From the NCBI GenBank assembly GCA_902489215.1, contig CABTZE010000004.1:1-32609 (forward strand): 32,609 nt of DNA. Direction: 5' to 3'. Under the pieces are notes generated by a model. That model did not search any database. It was not told the DNA's origin and saw only the letters and a list, made by a program, of their open reading frames with translations. Below are positions 15,848 to 23,797 of the stretch, one piece after another (positions within the stretch are counted from its first letter, which is position 1; every line of letters begins with the position of its first letter). This DNA comes from an uncultured Brevibacterium sp. (lineage in GTDB: Bacteria > Actinomycetota > Actinomycetes > Actinomycetales > Brevibacteriaceae). Made by a program: the position numbers and the translations under genes.

Positions 15848-16540
15848 CTATGACGCGAAGGGAACTGCTGGTTCAAAAGTGTCATAGGCCTCGTTCAGCG
15901 CGTCTTGGGACTTGTGCAGCTGTGAGCGCACTGACTTCCACGCACCGGTCTCATCGACATCATTGAGGGTGTCCCGGGCGCCTTTGAGCGTCTTCATGGC
16001 CTTTGGGGCCTCGGCTGAGGCCGGCCCAAGGTCCTTCAGCGCCTCGAGACGCTCGGCCAGCGGCTGGCCGTCTTCGCCCTTGAACGCCGAAGTCGACTGG
16101 GCGAGCTTGACCGCGGTCGGTGCGGCTTCATCGACGACGATGATGAACTGGTCGAGGATCGTGGCAACGATGCTGACGTTCTTGTCAACATCAGTGGATT
16201 TGCGCAGCACCGGCATGGGGAACATGTCGATTTCCGCACGCGCCGCGTGCAGTTCTTCCGAGGCCTTCTTCCGTGAGGCTTCGGCATTCTGCGGATCGTC
16301 ACGTAGGTCATCAGCGAACTGCTGCGCCGCTTCAACGGCACTGTCCGCGTGGGCGCGGATGTTCTGGTAGCGCACGAAGGCCGTTCCCACGACCGCCACC
16401 AGAAATCCCGCGATGACTGCGAGCACAACGAAGATTGACACGAAGATCGCCAGATTGCGCCGCCTGCGGCGTCTGCGCTCTTCGAGTGTCGGCCCGTCGT
16501 ACCAATCCAGAGGGTATTCGGCGGTGTGCTCGACCGTCAT
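15848..16540 (-). CDS. Single-pass membrane protein of unknown function
   Basis: 230-residue protein I do not recognise. It has a short cytoplasmic N-terminus ending in a run of seven arginines (about 22-29), one membrane helix (about 30-52), and an extracytoplasmic, highly helical domain rich in Ala, Glu and Lys that looks like a coiled coil or helical bundle. The positive-inside rule places the C-terminal domain outside. There is no cysteine or catalytic motif. Its ATG follows the FABP stop by 12 bp without a clear ribosome-binding site, so it is probably co-transcribed with it. A gap of 75 bp with nothing notable precedes ygfZ. Confidence 0.8.
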   Translation of the reverse strand: MTVEHTAEYPLDWYDGPTLEERRRRRRRNLAIFVSIFVVLAVIAGFLVAVVGTAFVRYQNIRAHADSAVEAAQQFADDLRDDPQNAEASRKKASEELHAARAEIDMFPMPVLRKSTDVDKNVSIVATILDQFIIVVDEAAPTAVKLAQSTSAFKGEDGQPLAERLEALKDLGPASAEAPKAMKTLKGARDTLNDVDETGAWKSVRSQLHKSQDALNEAYDTFEPAVPFAS

Positions 16541-16552
16541 GGACTATCGCGG

Positions 16553-17155
16553 TCAGGCGACCTTCTTCAGCCGCGCCGAAGCGTGGCTGCCCAGCGGATT
16601 GCCGAGTGCGGCCATGTCCCATGCCCACAGAAGATCACCTTCAACCAGCCCGTACATGCGGGTGGAGGACTTGTATTCCTTCGAGGTGGTGGTGCGGGCA
16701 ACGAGGTCTGTCGCCAAGTCAATGCGCGGACCCTTGACGCGGCCGGTGTAGAGCTCCATGATGCCGTGCGGCTGAACGATCGACACTTCGAGTTCGAAAG
16801 CGTCATCGTCTCCGCGCAGCTTTTCAACGGAGTCGGCCGTCGTGAAGGGGTTATCCTCTGTGGGCACCATGAGTCCCGGACCGGCGTCGTGAGCTTCGCG
16901 CTTGCGCACCAGCTGCCAGATGCCGGTTTCCATAGTCAGCGTCTTGTCGATCTTGCCGTCGTCGTCAAGCGTGTACGCCTGCGCCGTGTAGTGCAGGAAC
17001 GGAGCGCCGACAGGGGCGACGAAGTCGATGCGCTGACCGAACTGGGTGTCGGGAGCGTCAGCGTAGCCGACAACGCCAACACCCTCCCAGGACCCGATGA
17101 CCCATGCCAGCGGCACAAGCTCAGGAGCGAGGTCCGTAGGGATTTCGGTGACCAT
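16553..17155 (-). CDS. FABP-like / nitrobindin-family heme-binding protein
   Basis: 200-residue beta-barrel protein of the actinobacterial FABP (DUF1794, nitrobindin-like) family. It shows the N-terminal GSWEGVGVVGY motif (GXWXGXG, about 21-31), the metal/heme region, and the C-terminal LLWAWDMAALG..SHASARLKKV segment. In that segment the histidine corresponds to the heme ligand of nitrobindins. The family binds ferric heme and may scavenge nitric oxide or peroxynitrite; binding here is inferred. It is cytoplasmic. Its ATG shares one base with the stop of the 38-residue gene upstream (TGATG), so translation is coupled. Confidence 0.92.
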   Translation of the reverse strand: MVTEIPTDLAPELVPLAWVIGSWEGVGVVGYADAPDTQFGQRIDFVAPVGAPFLHYTAQAYTLDDDGKIDKTLTMETGIWQLVRKREAHDAGPGLMVPTEDNPFTTADSVEKLRGDDDAFELEVSIVQPHGIMELYTGRVKGPRIDLATDLVARTTTSKEYKSSTRMYGLVEGDLLWAWDMAALGNPLGSHASARLKKVA

Positions 17156-17271
17156 CAGCGGCGGCTCTTGAAGAGGTTGGTGATGACCTTGGCCGCAACA
17201 CCGATGGTGCCGAGGCCGGCGAGGGCAACAAGAACGGTGAAGAAGGTTTCGAGAACCACGAAGTTATCCAT
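17155..17271 (-). CDS. 38-residue single-pass membrane peptide
   Basis: Short gene starting MDNFVVLETFF, with one hydrophobic helix (about 4-29) and a basic KSRR end. I do not recognise it. Three signs support it as real. TACACT stands 6 nt before the ATG, giving a leaderless start. Its TGA overlaps the ATG of the FABP gene by one base. The C-terminal charge pattern suits an N-out or tail-anchored membrane peptide. The open frame runs on upstream to 17562, but that part overlaps the next gene and reads like non-coding sequence. Its role could be to anchor or regulate the heme-binding protein, or only to carry ribosomes to it. Confidence 0.75.
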   Translation of the reverse strand: MDNFVVLETFFTVLVALAGLGTIGVAAKVITNLFKSRR

Positions 17272-17277
17272 GCCATC

Positions 17278-17283
17278 AGTGTA
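17278..17283 (-). promoter_or_regulatory. Leaderless -10 box for the 38-residue gene
   Basis: TACACT on the minus strand ends 6 nt before the ATG at 17271. The motif GCTGACGAGGTGCCG (17314-17328, minus strand) lies 31-45 bp further upstream. Confidence 0.55.
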
Positions 17284-17356
17284 CCCAGGGCGCGATTGGA
17301 AAGAAGACGCGCCCGGCACCTCGTCAGCGGACAGACCCGCGTGAGCGCCGAAGCGG

Positions 17357-18187
17357 TCAGATCGTGGGGAACAACAGCGGTATCTGATCGAAGATGTAGA
17401 CAACCACACCGCCGAGCGCAATAGGGGTTCCGCCCAGGGCGAGGTTGACACCGACTTCGCGGACTTTGCTGCGGTTGGGATTGCGCCTGGGACTGCGCGC
17501 GTGGAAGCGTCCGACCGCGATCGGGGCGAGCGCGCGGTCAACAGCGGCGACGAGACCGCCAAGGATCACACCCATGATGCTCGCCGAAACGAGAGTCTGG
17601 GTCGGATACCACCAAGCGGAGTAGGCGATGAGCGCACCGACGAGCCCCGCAATGATCGCCAACGGCGAGGTGTAGCGGGCCGGGAACGGCAGAATGGATG
17701 CGCACTGAGCCAAGAAAATGGCGGCCAACCCGATGATGATCGCCGACTTATCGCCCGGCAGACGGAAACTCGCAGCCCACGAACACGCGGCGAGCGTCAC
17801 GACCACACCGGCCACCTGCGCCGACACATTGGCCACGGCGTTTGAAGCCTCAATACCGCGAGCCAGGTTCTGCACGAACGCCCACAGCAGGGCCAGGCCC
17901 GTCAGCAGCGGCAGCCACTCCAAGTGCGGCGGGTAGATGCTCATCCACGTGGTGCCCATGCCGGCCAGGCCGAACACGAACAGCATGATCGACGTCAGCC
18001 AGCGCTGCGGGGAGTCAGTCAGACGCGGCCAGCCGAAGGCGAGAACGCCGACGAGAGCGGCTGTTGCCAGGGCCACGGGTGTGACGGCCACAGCCTCGCC
18101 GGCGAGCGGGTAACTTCCCAAAAGGGAGGTCGCTCCCAAAGCGAGCGCTCCGACCAAGGCCACGAGGGCGCGAAACCATCTGTACAC
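17357..18187 (-). CDS. Polytopic membrane protein of unknown function
   Basis: 276-residue hydrophobic protein with about eight membrane helices spread along the length (from about 5 to 215), then a basic loop RFHARSPRRNPNRSK (about 228-242) and a last helix. It has no transporter signature I recognise. The start is GTG at 18187, with no clear ribosome-binding site. It diverges from mshD across about 115 bp. On the same strand it is followed after 85 bp by the 38-residue gene, which has its own promoter signal. The function is not assigned. Confidence 0.8.
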   Translation of the reverse strand: MYRWFRALVALVGALALGATSLLGSYPLAGEAVAVTPVALATAALVGVLAFGWPRLTDSPQRWLTSIMLFVFGLAGMGTTWMSIYPPHLEWLPLLTGLALLWAFVQNLARGIEASNAVANVSAQVAGVVVTLAACSWAASFRLPGDKSAIIIGLAAIFLAQCASILPFPARYTSPLAIIAGLVGALIAYSAWWYPTQTLVSASIMGVILGGLVAAVDRALAPIAVGRFHARSPRRNPNRSKVREVGVNLALGGTPIALGGVVVYIFDQIPLLFPTI

Positions 18188-18248
18188 GGCCCTATCGTCT
18201 CAGAGCCGAATGCGTCTGCCTAATGGCGGGGAAAGCGCGGCGCGTCGA

Positions 18249-18254
18249 TATACT
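18249..18254 (+). promoter_or_regulatory. -10 box for mshD-ppk1
   Basis: TATACT, one mismatch from TATAAT, would start transcription near 18261. That leaves a leader of about 40 nt with GAAAGG before the chosen mshD start. No convincing -35 is seen at 17 nt. Confidence 0.55.
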
Positions 18255-18302
18255 GTGGCCGCGAAGCCGGAAACCCGATCGCCGCGAAAGGTGGCAGCAG
18301 CT

Positions 18303-19238
18303 GTGTCCTGGGATATTCACTCTCCCGCCCGCGTTGACGGAAGCGTCCGCAGCCTTCTTGCAGAAGCACAGCGAGCAGACGGCGTTCCTCCACTGTCAGA
18401 CGGCGTGCTCGACGCGGCAGATGCCGCGGACACCATCACGGTCGCGCTGGTCGACGGATCTTCTGTCATCGGCTTCGGAATTGCCACGGGACTCGGTTCC
18501 CGAGGTGCCGTCGAGTTCACAATCCACCCCGACTTCCGGGGGCAGGGACTGGGCAAGAAGCTGTGGGCCGAGATGCTGGAACGCCTGCGGGCTGAAGGAA
18601 GTCAGCACACCGCGTGGCCGTGGTCGCACGGCAATCACCCGGCCGCCGCAGCCCTTGCCGCCGAATACGGCTACACACCGCAGCGCACTCTTCTGCAGCT
18701 GCAGACCGCGCGCGCCGAAGACCTCGAACTGCCGCCGCTGGACCTGCCTACCGGTGTTTCGCTGCGCACTTTTGAAATCGCAGACGAAGAACGGTGGCTC
18801 GAGATCAACAACGCTGCCTTCTCCTGGCACCCGGAGCAGGGCAACCAGACCCTTGAAGACATTCGAAGCCGCACCCGCAGCGCTGATTTCGACCCGCGCG
18901 ATGTCATCATCGCCGAACAGGACGGCCGGGTCATCGGCTTCCACGACACCAAAATGCACCCCGAACACGTTTCCGGTCTGCTGGTGGGCGAGGTCTACGT
19001 CATCGCCGTCGACCCCAGCGTGCACGCAAAGGGCATCGGCAATGCACTCATGGTTGCCGGCATGCGTGACATGATCGACCGCCGCGGAGCGCAGATGCTC
19101 GAGCTCTACGTGGAAGACGACAACGACAAAGCCCTCGGCCTGTACGACCGTCTGGGCTTCACACACCGCATCGAACACATCAGCTATGCCCCGCCCGAGG
19201 CTGAGGACACCGCTGAAACAACGCAGGGAGAAAACTGA
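18303..19238 (+). CDS. mshD: Mycothiol synthase, last step of mycothiol synthesis
   Basis: Acetyltransferase of 311 residues with two GNAT domains. It transfers acetyl from acetyl-CoA to Cys-GlcN-Ins, giving mycothiol. The N-terminal domain has an acetyl-CoA loop FRGQGLGKKLW. The catalytic C-terminal domain has VYVIAVDPS followed by KGIGNALM and LYVEDDNDKALGLYDRLGF. I choose GTG at 18303 (VSWDIHSP) because the length then fits MshD and GAAAGG lies about 11 nt upstream. GTG at 18291 is the alternative, and the open frame reaches back to 18210 without support. The stop overlaps the ppk1 ATG (TGATG), so mycothiol and polyphosphate genes are translated together. Confidence 0.92.
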   Translation: MSWDIHSPARVDGSVRSLLAEAQRADGVPPLSDGVLDAADAADTITVALVDGSSVIGFGIATGLGSRGAVEFTIHPDFRGQGLGKKLWAEMLERLRAEGSQHTAWPWSHGNHPAAAALAAEYGYTPQRTLLQLQTARAEDLELPPLDLPTGVSLRTFEIADEERWLEINNAAFSWHPEQGNQTLEDIRSRTRSADFDPRDVIIAEQDGRVIGFHDTKMHPEHVSGLLVGEVYVIAVDPSVHAKGIGNALMVAGMRDMIDRRGAQMLELYVEDDNDKALGLYDRLGFTHRIEHISYAPPEAEDTAETTQGEN

Positions 19239-21382
19239 TGTACGACGTCGCCGCCAGCGGGAAGAAACACGACCTCCCCGAACCGCAGGACCGCTACCTC
19301 GACCGCGAACTGTCGTGGCTGGCGTTCAACGAGCGCGTGCTCACCATGGCGGACGACCCCGAAACCCCGCTGTTGGAGCGGGTGAACTTCCTGTCGATCT
19401 TCGCGTCCAACCTCGACGAGTTCTTCATGGTCCGCGTGGCCGGCCTCAAACGCCGCATCGCCACGGGGCTGGCCGTGCCGTCTGTCACGGGCGCCCAGCC
19501 GCGGGCTGTTATGCGGTCCATCAACAAGCATTCGCGTGCACTGGCCAAACGCCACACGCGGCTTTTCCTCGACGACATCAAGCCCAAGCTCGCCGATCAG
19601 GGCATCCACTTTGTGTCGATGGACGAACTCACCGCGCGCGAACGCAAGCGGATCGACCGCTTCTACCGCGAGCGGGTCTTTCCCGTCCTCACTCCCCTAG
19701 CAGTCGACCCCGCTCACCCGTTCCCCTACATTTCGGGGCTTTCGCTCAACCTCGGCATCCTGCTGCGCCACCCGACCACCGGCTCAGAGAGCTTCGCCCG
19801 CCTCAAAGTGCCCGGCCTGCTGCCCCGGTTCATCAACGTGTCAGAGTCCCCCGACGGAAACCGGGTGGTATCACCAGAACACCCCGCCCGCTTCGTCGCG
19901 GTCGAAGACCTCATCGCCACAAAACTCGACACCCTTTTCGAAGGCATGGAGATTGTCGGCTATTCGCTCTTCCGCGTCACCCGCAACGAAGATATGGAAG
20001 TCGAAGAAGACGAGGCCGAAAACCTGCTCAAGGCGCTGGAAAAGGAACTCAGCCGCCGCCGCTTCGGCCCGCCCGTCCGCTTGGAAGTCACCCACGACAT
20101 CCACCCGCGCGTGCGCGCTCTTCTGCAGGAAGAGCTCGACCTGGCCGACGCCGAAATCATCGAACTCGACGGCCCGCTCGACCTCACGGGACTGTCGGTC
20201 ATCGCAGACATCCCACGCGATGACCTGCACTTCCCCCGGGCCGTTCCGCGCATGAACCGCGACCTCGCACCCACCGAGACCGCCGACCAGGTCGACGTGT
20301 TCGAAGCGACAGCGGAACGCGAAATCCTCCTGCACCACCCCTACGATTCCTTTTCGACATCAGTGCAGGCCTTCATCGAACAGGCTGCAGCCGACCCGCA
20401 CGTGCTGGCCATCAAACAGACCCTGTACCGCACCTCGGGAGACTCCCCGATCGTCGACGCGCTCATCGAAGCCGCCCATGACGGCAAACAGGTGCTCGCG
20501 GTCGTCGAAATCAAAGCGCGCTTCGACGAAGAGGCCAATATTTCCTGGGCGCGCAAACTCGAACGCGCCGGAGTGCACGTGGTCTACGGACTCGTGGGTC
20601 TGAAGACCCATGCCAAACTGTGCCTGGTCGTGCGGCAGGAAAGCGACGGCCTCGTGCGCTACTCGCACGTGGGCACCGGCAACTACCACCCCAAAACGGC
20701 CCGCGGCTACGAAGACTTCGGCCTGCTGTCCCGCGATCCCGCCCTGGGTGAAGACATTTCGAAGCTGTTCAACAAGCTCTCCGGTTATTCGCCCCGCTCG
20801 GACTACCAGCGGCTCGTGGTTGCCCCGCAGTCAGTGCGCACCAGCCTGCTGCACCTGATCAACCGCGAAACCGAAAACGCACGCGCAGGCAAACCCGCTC
20901 GCGTGCGCATCAAGGTCAACTCCATCGTCGACGAAGCGATCATCGACGCGCTCTACCTGGCCAGCCGAGCAGGCGTGCAGTGCCAGATGTTCGTGCGAGG
21001 AATCTGCGCCATCCGGCCCGGAATCAAGGGGCTGAGCGAGAACATCGAAGTCCGCTCCGTCCTCGGCCGCTACCTTGAGCACTCTCGTGTGTTCTCCTTC
21101 CTCAACGATGGGAACACCGAAATGTGGATCGGCTCGGCCGACCTCATGCACCGCAACCTCGATCGTCGCGTCGAAGCACTCGTAGAACTCAAATCAGCCG
21201 AACACATCAAGAAGATCGACGCCCTGTTCGACCGCGCGTTCGACCCGGCAACCGAATCCTTCGTCCTGGGTCCCGCGGGAGTGTGGCGGCACATCGACCG
21301 GTCCTCTGATGGCGAGAAGCTCGCCAACTATCAGGAACTGACCATCGCCGACTATCGCCGCCGCCCAGGAGAGCGCCCATGA
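19238..21382 (+). CDS. ppk1: Polyphosphate kinase 1
   Basis: 714-residue enzyme making polyphosphate from ATP, reversibly. The N-terminal domain begins with the family motif LDRELSWLAFNERVL. The middle head domain is followed by two phospholipase-D-like C-terminal domains. His458 in LKTHAK and His615 in RYLEHSR match the two essential histidines of E. coli PPK1 (435 and 592). VGTGNYHPKTA and GSADLMHRN are also intact. It overlaps mshD by one base and the NUDIX gene by four, so the three form one operon. Its place just before pstSCAB fits phosphate storage beside uptake. ppk1 plus mutT1-like is a recurring actinobacterial pair. Confidence 0.97.
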   Translation: MYDVAASGKKHDLPEPQDRYLDRELSWLAFNERVLTMADDPETPLLERVNFLSIFASNLDEFFMVRVAGLKRRIATGLAVPSVTGAQPRAVMRSINKHSRALAKRHTRLFLDDIKPKLADQGIHFVSMDELTARERKRIDRFYRERVFPVLTPLAVDPAHPFPYISGLSLNLGILLRHPTTGSESFARLKVPGLLPRFINVSESPDGNRVVSPEHPARFVAVEDLIATKLDTLFEGMEIVGYSLFRVTRNEDMEVEEDEAENLLKALEKELSRRRFGPPVRLEVTHDIHPRVRALLQEELDLADAEIIELDGPLDLTGLSVIADIPRDDLHFPRAVPRMNRDLAPTETADQVDVFEATAEREILLHHPYDSFSTSVQAFIEQAAADPHVLAIKQTLYRTSGDSPIVDALIEAAHDGKQVLAVVEIKARFDEEANISWARKLERAGVHVVYGLVGLKTHAKLCLVVRQESDGLVRYSHVGTGNYHPKTARGYEDFGLLSRDPALGEDISKLFNKLSGYSPRSDYQRLVVAPQSVRTSLLHLINRETENARAGKPARVRIKVNSIVDEAIIDALYLASRAGVQCQMFVRGICAIRPGIKGLSENIEVRSVLGRYLEHSRVFSFLNDGNTEMWIGSADLMHRNLDRRVEALVELKSAEHIKKIDALFDRAFDPATESFVLGPAGVWRHIDRSSDGEKLANYQELTIADYRRRPGERP

Positions 21383-22353
21383 GCCCCACCCCTGTCGCCA
21401 ACGCGGGTGAATCCGCCAAGATCAGCGCCGATGTGTTCGCCGCCGGCGCGGTTCTGTGGCGTGATTTCACCGGCCAGCTGGAAGTCCTGCTCATCCACAG
21501 GCCCAAGCACAAAGACTGGTCGTTCCCCAAGGGCAAAGTCGACAAGGGCGAAACACTCCCGGAAGCTGCCGTACGCGAAGTCCGGGAAGAGACCGGCTAC
21601 ATCATCCACCTCGGCCTGCCACTGCCAGATGCCCGCTACACGGTGGGCAAAAAGCTCACCAAGCACGTCAAATACTGGTCTGCTGAAGTCACGACAACCC
21701 AGTTGCCCGAGGCCGACAACCCCAAAGAAGTCGATGAGGGTCGCTGGCTGCCGATCGACCAGGCCATCAAAAAAGTCTCCCGCCACTCAGACCGCGAACA
21801 GCTGGAAAAACTGAAACTCGCCTATTCGACAGGATCGCTGCGGGCATGGCAGTTCATCATCGTCCGCCACGCCAAGGCCTTCCCCCGTTCCAAGTGGCAC
21901 GAAACAGAGGCGCTGCGTCCGCTGTTGGCCATCGGCACGCGCCAGTCGATGGCACTGACCGGCCTGTTAGGCGCATGGAACATTCCAAAGCTGCTCTCCA
22001 GTCCGTGGAAGCGATGCACCGCCACACTCAAGCCGTTTTCAGCCGGCCGTGGACTGAAGATCGCAACCAACCGCTGGCTGTCAGAGAAGGCCAACACACA
22101 GAAGCCTGAAAAGACCGCCAAAGTGCTGAGGAAGGTTATGGCACGCGGGCAGACGACCGCCATCTGCTCGCACAGGCCGGTGCTGCCGACCTTCCTGGCA
22201 GTTGTCTCCGAATACTGTGTGCCCGGCCTGGCTGAAAAGCTCCCGCAGAAAGACCCCTACCTCAGCCCCGGCGAAATCCTCGTGGCCTATGTGCGGCCGG
22301 GCCCTGTTCCGAAGATTGTCGACTTCGAGCGATTCCGCCCCATCGACGCGTAA
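21379..22353 (+). CDS. mutT1: MutT1-like NUDIX hydrolase / histidine phosphatase fusion
   Basis: 324-residue two-domain protein. The NUDIX domain (about 15-150) has the complete box GX5EX7REUXEEXGU beginning at GKVDKGET. The histidine-phosphatase domain (about 155-310) has IVRHAKA and CSHRPVLP, holding the two active-site histidines. Mycobacterial MutT1 of this layout hydrolyses 8-oxo-dGTP and 8-oxo-GTP and also dinucleoside polyphosphates, so it cleans the nucleotide pool. The ATG overlaps the ppk1 stop by 4 nt and has AGGAGA upstream. No clear terminator follows; 217 bp separate it from pstS. The symbol rests on domain layout and neighbourhood. Confidence 0.9.
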   Translation: MSPTPVANAGESAKISADVFAAGAVLWRDFTGQLEVLLIHRPKHKDWSFPKGKVDKGETLPEAAVREVREETGYIIHLGLPLPDARYTVGKKLTKHVKYWSAEVTTTQLPEADNPKEVDEGRWLPIDQAIKKVSRHSDREQLEKLKLAYSTGSLRAWQFIIVRHAKAFPRSKWHETEALRPLLAIGTRQSMALTGLLGAWNIPKLLSSPWKRCTATLKPFSAGRGLKIATNRWLSEKANTQKPEKTAKVLRKVMARGQTTAICSHRPVLPTFLAVVSEYCVPGLAEKLPQKDPYLSPGEILVAYVRPGPVPKIVDFERFRPIDA

Positions 22354-22461
22354 CGAGCTTTTCTGACCAGGTGAATCGCGCCGAGTAGCCGGCGGAATGG
22401 GGCGGCCACAATAGTCTGATTTCAGCGCATATGTGGCACGGAACACCGAACCCGGAGATAG

Positions 22462-22516
22462 GTTCACCCTGCGTTAACCTTAAAAGTTCCTGGGCGTTAC
22501 ACGGCAGGCCTAGCTT
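22462..22516 (+). promoter_or_regulatory. PHO box and promoter of pstSCAB
   Basis: GTTCACC (22462-22468) and GTTAACC (22473-22479) are an 11-bp-spaced direct repeat matching the actinobacterial PHO box. Two weaker half-sites follow, GTTCC at 22486 and GTTAC at 22496. TAGCTT (22511-22516) is the likely -10; the -35 region is poor, as expected for an activated promoter. The pstS leader would be about 50 nt. The rest of 22354-22570 shows nothing else. Confidence 0.75.
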
Positions 22517-22570
22517 TTGAAGTGCACTGAGGGAAAACCTACCCCGTGACCTCGAAAGAAAGGCACTCTT

Positions 22571-23680
22571 GTGAAGCTTACGCGCCTCGCACCTGCCGCA
22601 GCCGCATTCGCTGCAGCTGCAATCACCCTGTCCGCCTGCGGCGGAGGATCCGCCACCGGAGAATCGGGCGGCGGAAACGAAGGCGGAGACCAGGTCTCCG
22701 GCGAACTCGTCGGCATCGGAGCGTCCTCGCAGAAGGCTGCAATCCAGTCCTGGACCAGCGACTTCACCGGACAGAACTCCGGTGCAACCGTCAACTACTC
22801 GCCTGACGGCTCCGGCGCTGGCCGCAAGCAGTTCCTGGCCGGCAAGGCCGACTTCGCCGGTTCGGACGCCTTCATGGACGACGAAGAAATCGAACAGGCC
22901 AAGAAGGTCTGCGGTGACGGCGGAGCTTTCGAATTCCCCGTCTACATTTCGCCGATCGCAATCGCCTACAACCTCGAGGGCGTTGACGAACTGAACCTCG
23001 ACGCTTCCACCGCCGCGAAGATCTTCGCAGGCAAGATCACCAAGTGGAACGACAAGGCCATCGCCGACCTGAACCCGGACGCAGAGCTGCCTGACACCAA
23101 GATCACGGCTGTCCACCGCTCCGACGAATCGGGCACCACCAAGAACTTCACCGACTACCTCAACAAGGCAGCCGGCGAAGACTGGAAGGACGAAGCAGCC
23201 GAAGAGTTCCCGAAGGAAGCTGGCGGCGAAGCTGCACAGGGCACCGACGGCGTTGTCTCGCTGGTCGCTGAAACCGACGGCGCCATCGGCTACGCAGACG
23301 CTTCGGCAGTCGCCGACGACCTCGGCACCGCCAAGATCAAGGTCGGCGAAGAATTCGTGGAGTACACCCCCGAAGCAGCCGCCAAGGTCGTTGACGCATC
23401 GCCGGTCGCAGAAGGCCGCGGCGAAGGCGACATCGCTGTCGAGCTCAAGCGCGACACCGAAGAAGCCGGCGCATACCCGATCGTCCTCGTTTCCTACCAC
23501 ATCGTGTGCTCGACCTACGACAGCCAGGAAAAGGTCGACCTCGTCAAGGCGTGGGAAAACTTCGTCGTCAGCGAAGAAGGCCAGGAATCGGCTGCTGAAA
23601 GCGCAGGCTCGGCTCCGATCTCCTCGGAAATGCGCGACAAGGTCACCGAAGTCATCGAAAAGATCGAAGTCAAGAAGTGA
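22571..23680 (+). CDS. pstS: Phosphate-binding lipoprotein of the Pst ABC transporter
   Basis: 369-residue phosphate-binding lipoprotein. The signal peptide (1-24) ends in the lipobox LSAC with Cys25 as the lipid site, followed by a Gly/Ser/Glu linker. Ligand-loop signatures are IGASSQK, DGSGAGRKQFLAGKADFAGSDAFM and RSDESGTTKNFTDYL, typical of PstS. It is anchored outside the membrane and hands phosphate to PstC-PstA. The GTG start has AAAGAAAGG 7 nt upstream. A strong hairpin follows it before pstC. RegX3 control through the PHO box is expected, but the RegX3 here lacks its phosphorylation site. Confidence 0.96.
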   Translation: MKLTRLAPAAAAFAAAAITLSACGGGSATGESGGGNEGGDQVSGELVGIGASSQKAAIQSWTSDFTGQNSGATVNYSPDGSGAGRKQFLAGKADFAGSDAFMDDEEIEQAKKVCGDGGAFEFPVYISPIAIAYNLEGVDELNLDASTAAKIFAGKITKWNDKAIADLNPDAELPDTKITAVHRSDESGTTKNFTDYLNKAAGEDWKDEAAEEFPKEAGGEAAQGTDGVVSLVAETDGAIGYADASAVADDLGTAKIKVGEEFVEYTPEAAAKVVDASPVAEGRGEGDIAVELKRDTEEAGAYPIVLVSYHIVCSTYDSQEKVDLVKAWENFVVSEEGQESAAESAGSAPISSEMRDKVTEVIEKIEVKK

Positions 23681-23718
23681 TCTGACGCCGGTCTGAATCA
23701 CCCTCAGACTGAGCTTTA

Positions 23719-23764
23719 GGGCTGTGCGGCTGTTCGGGACGGACTCCGAACAGCCGCACAGCCC
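23719..23764 (+). terminator. Intercistronic hairpin between pstS and pstC
   Basis: A perfect 19-bp stem (23719-23737 with 23746-23764) with an 8-nt loop and no T-run. It probably reduces read-through or protects the pstS message, so that the binding protein is made in excess over the permease. Confidence 0.85.
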
Positions 23765-23797
23765 CTTGAAATACCTACCCACATCACAGGAGCTCTC

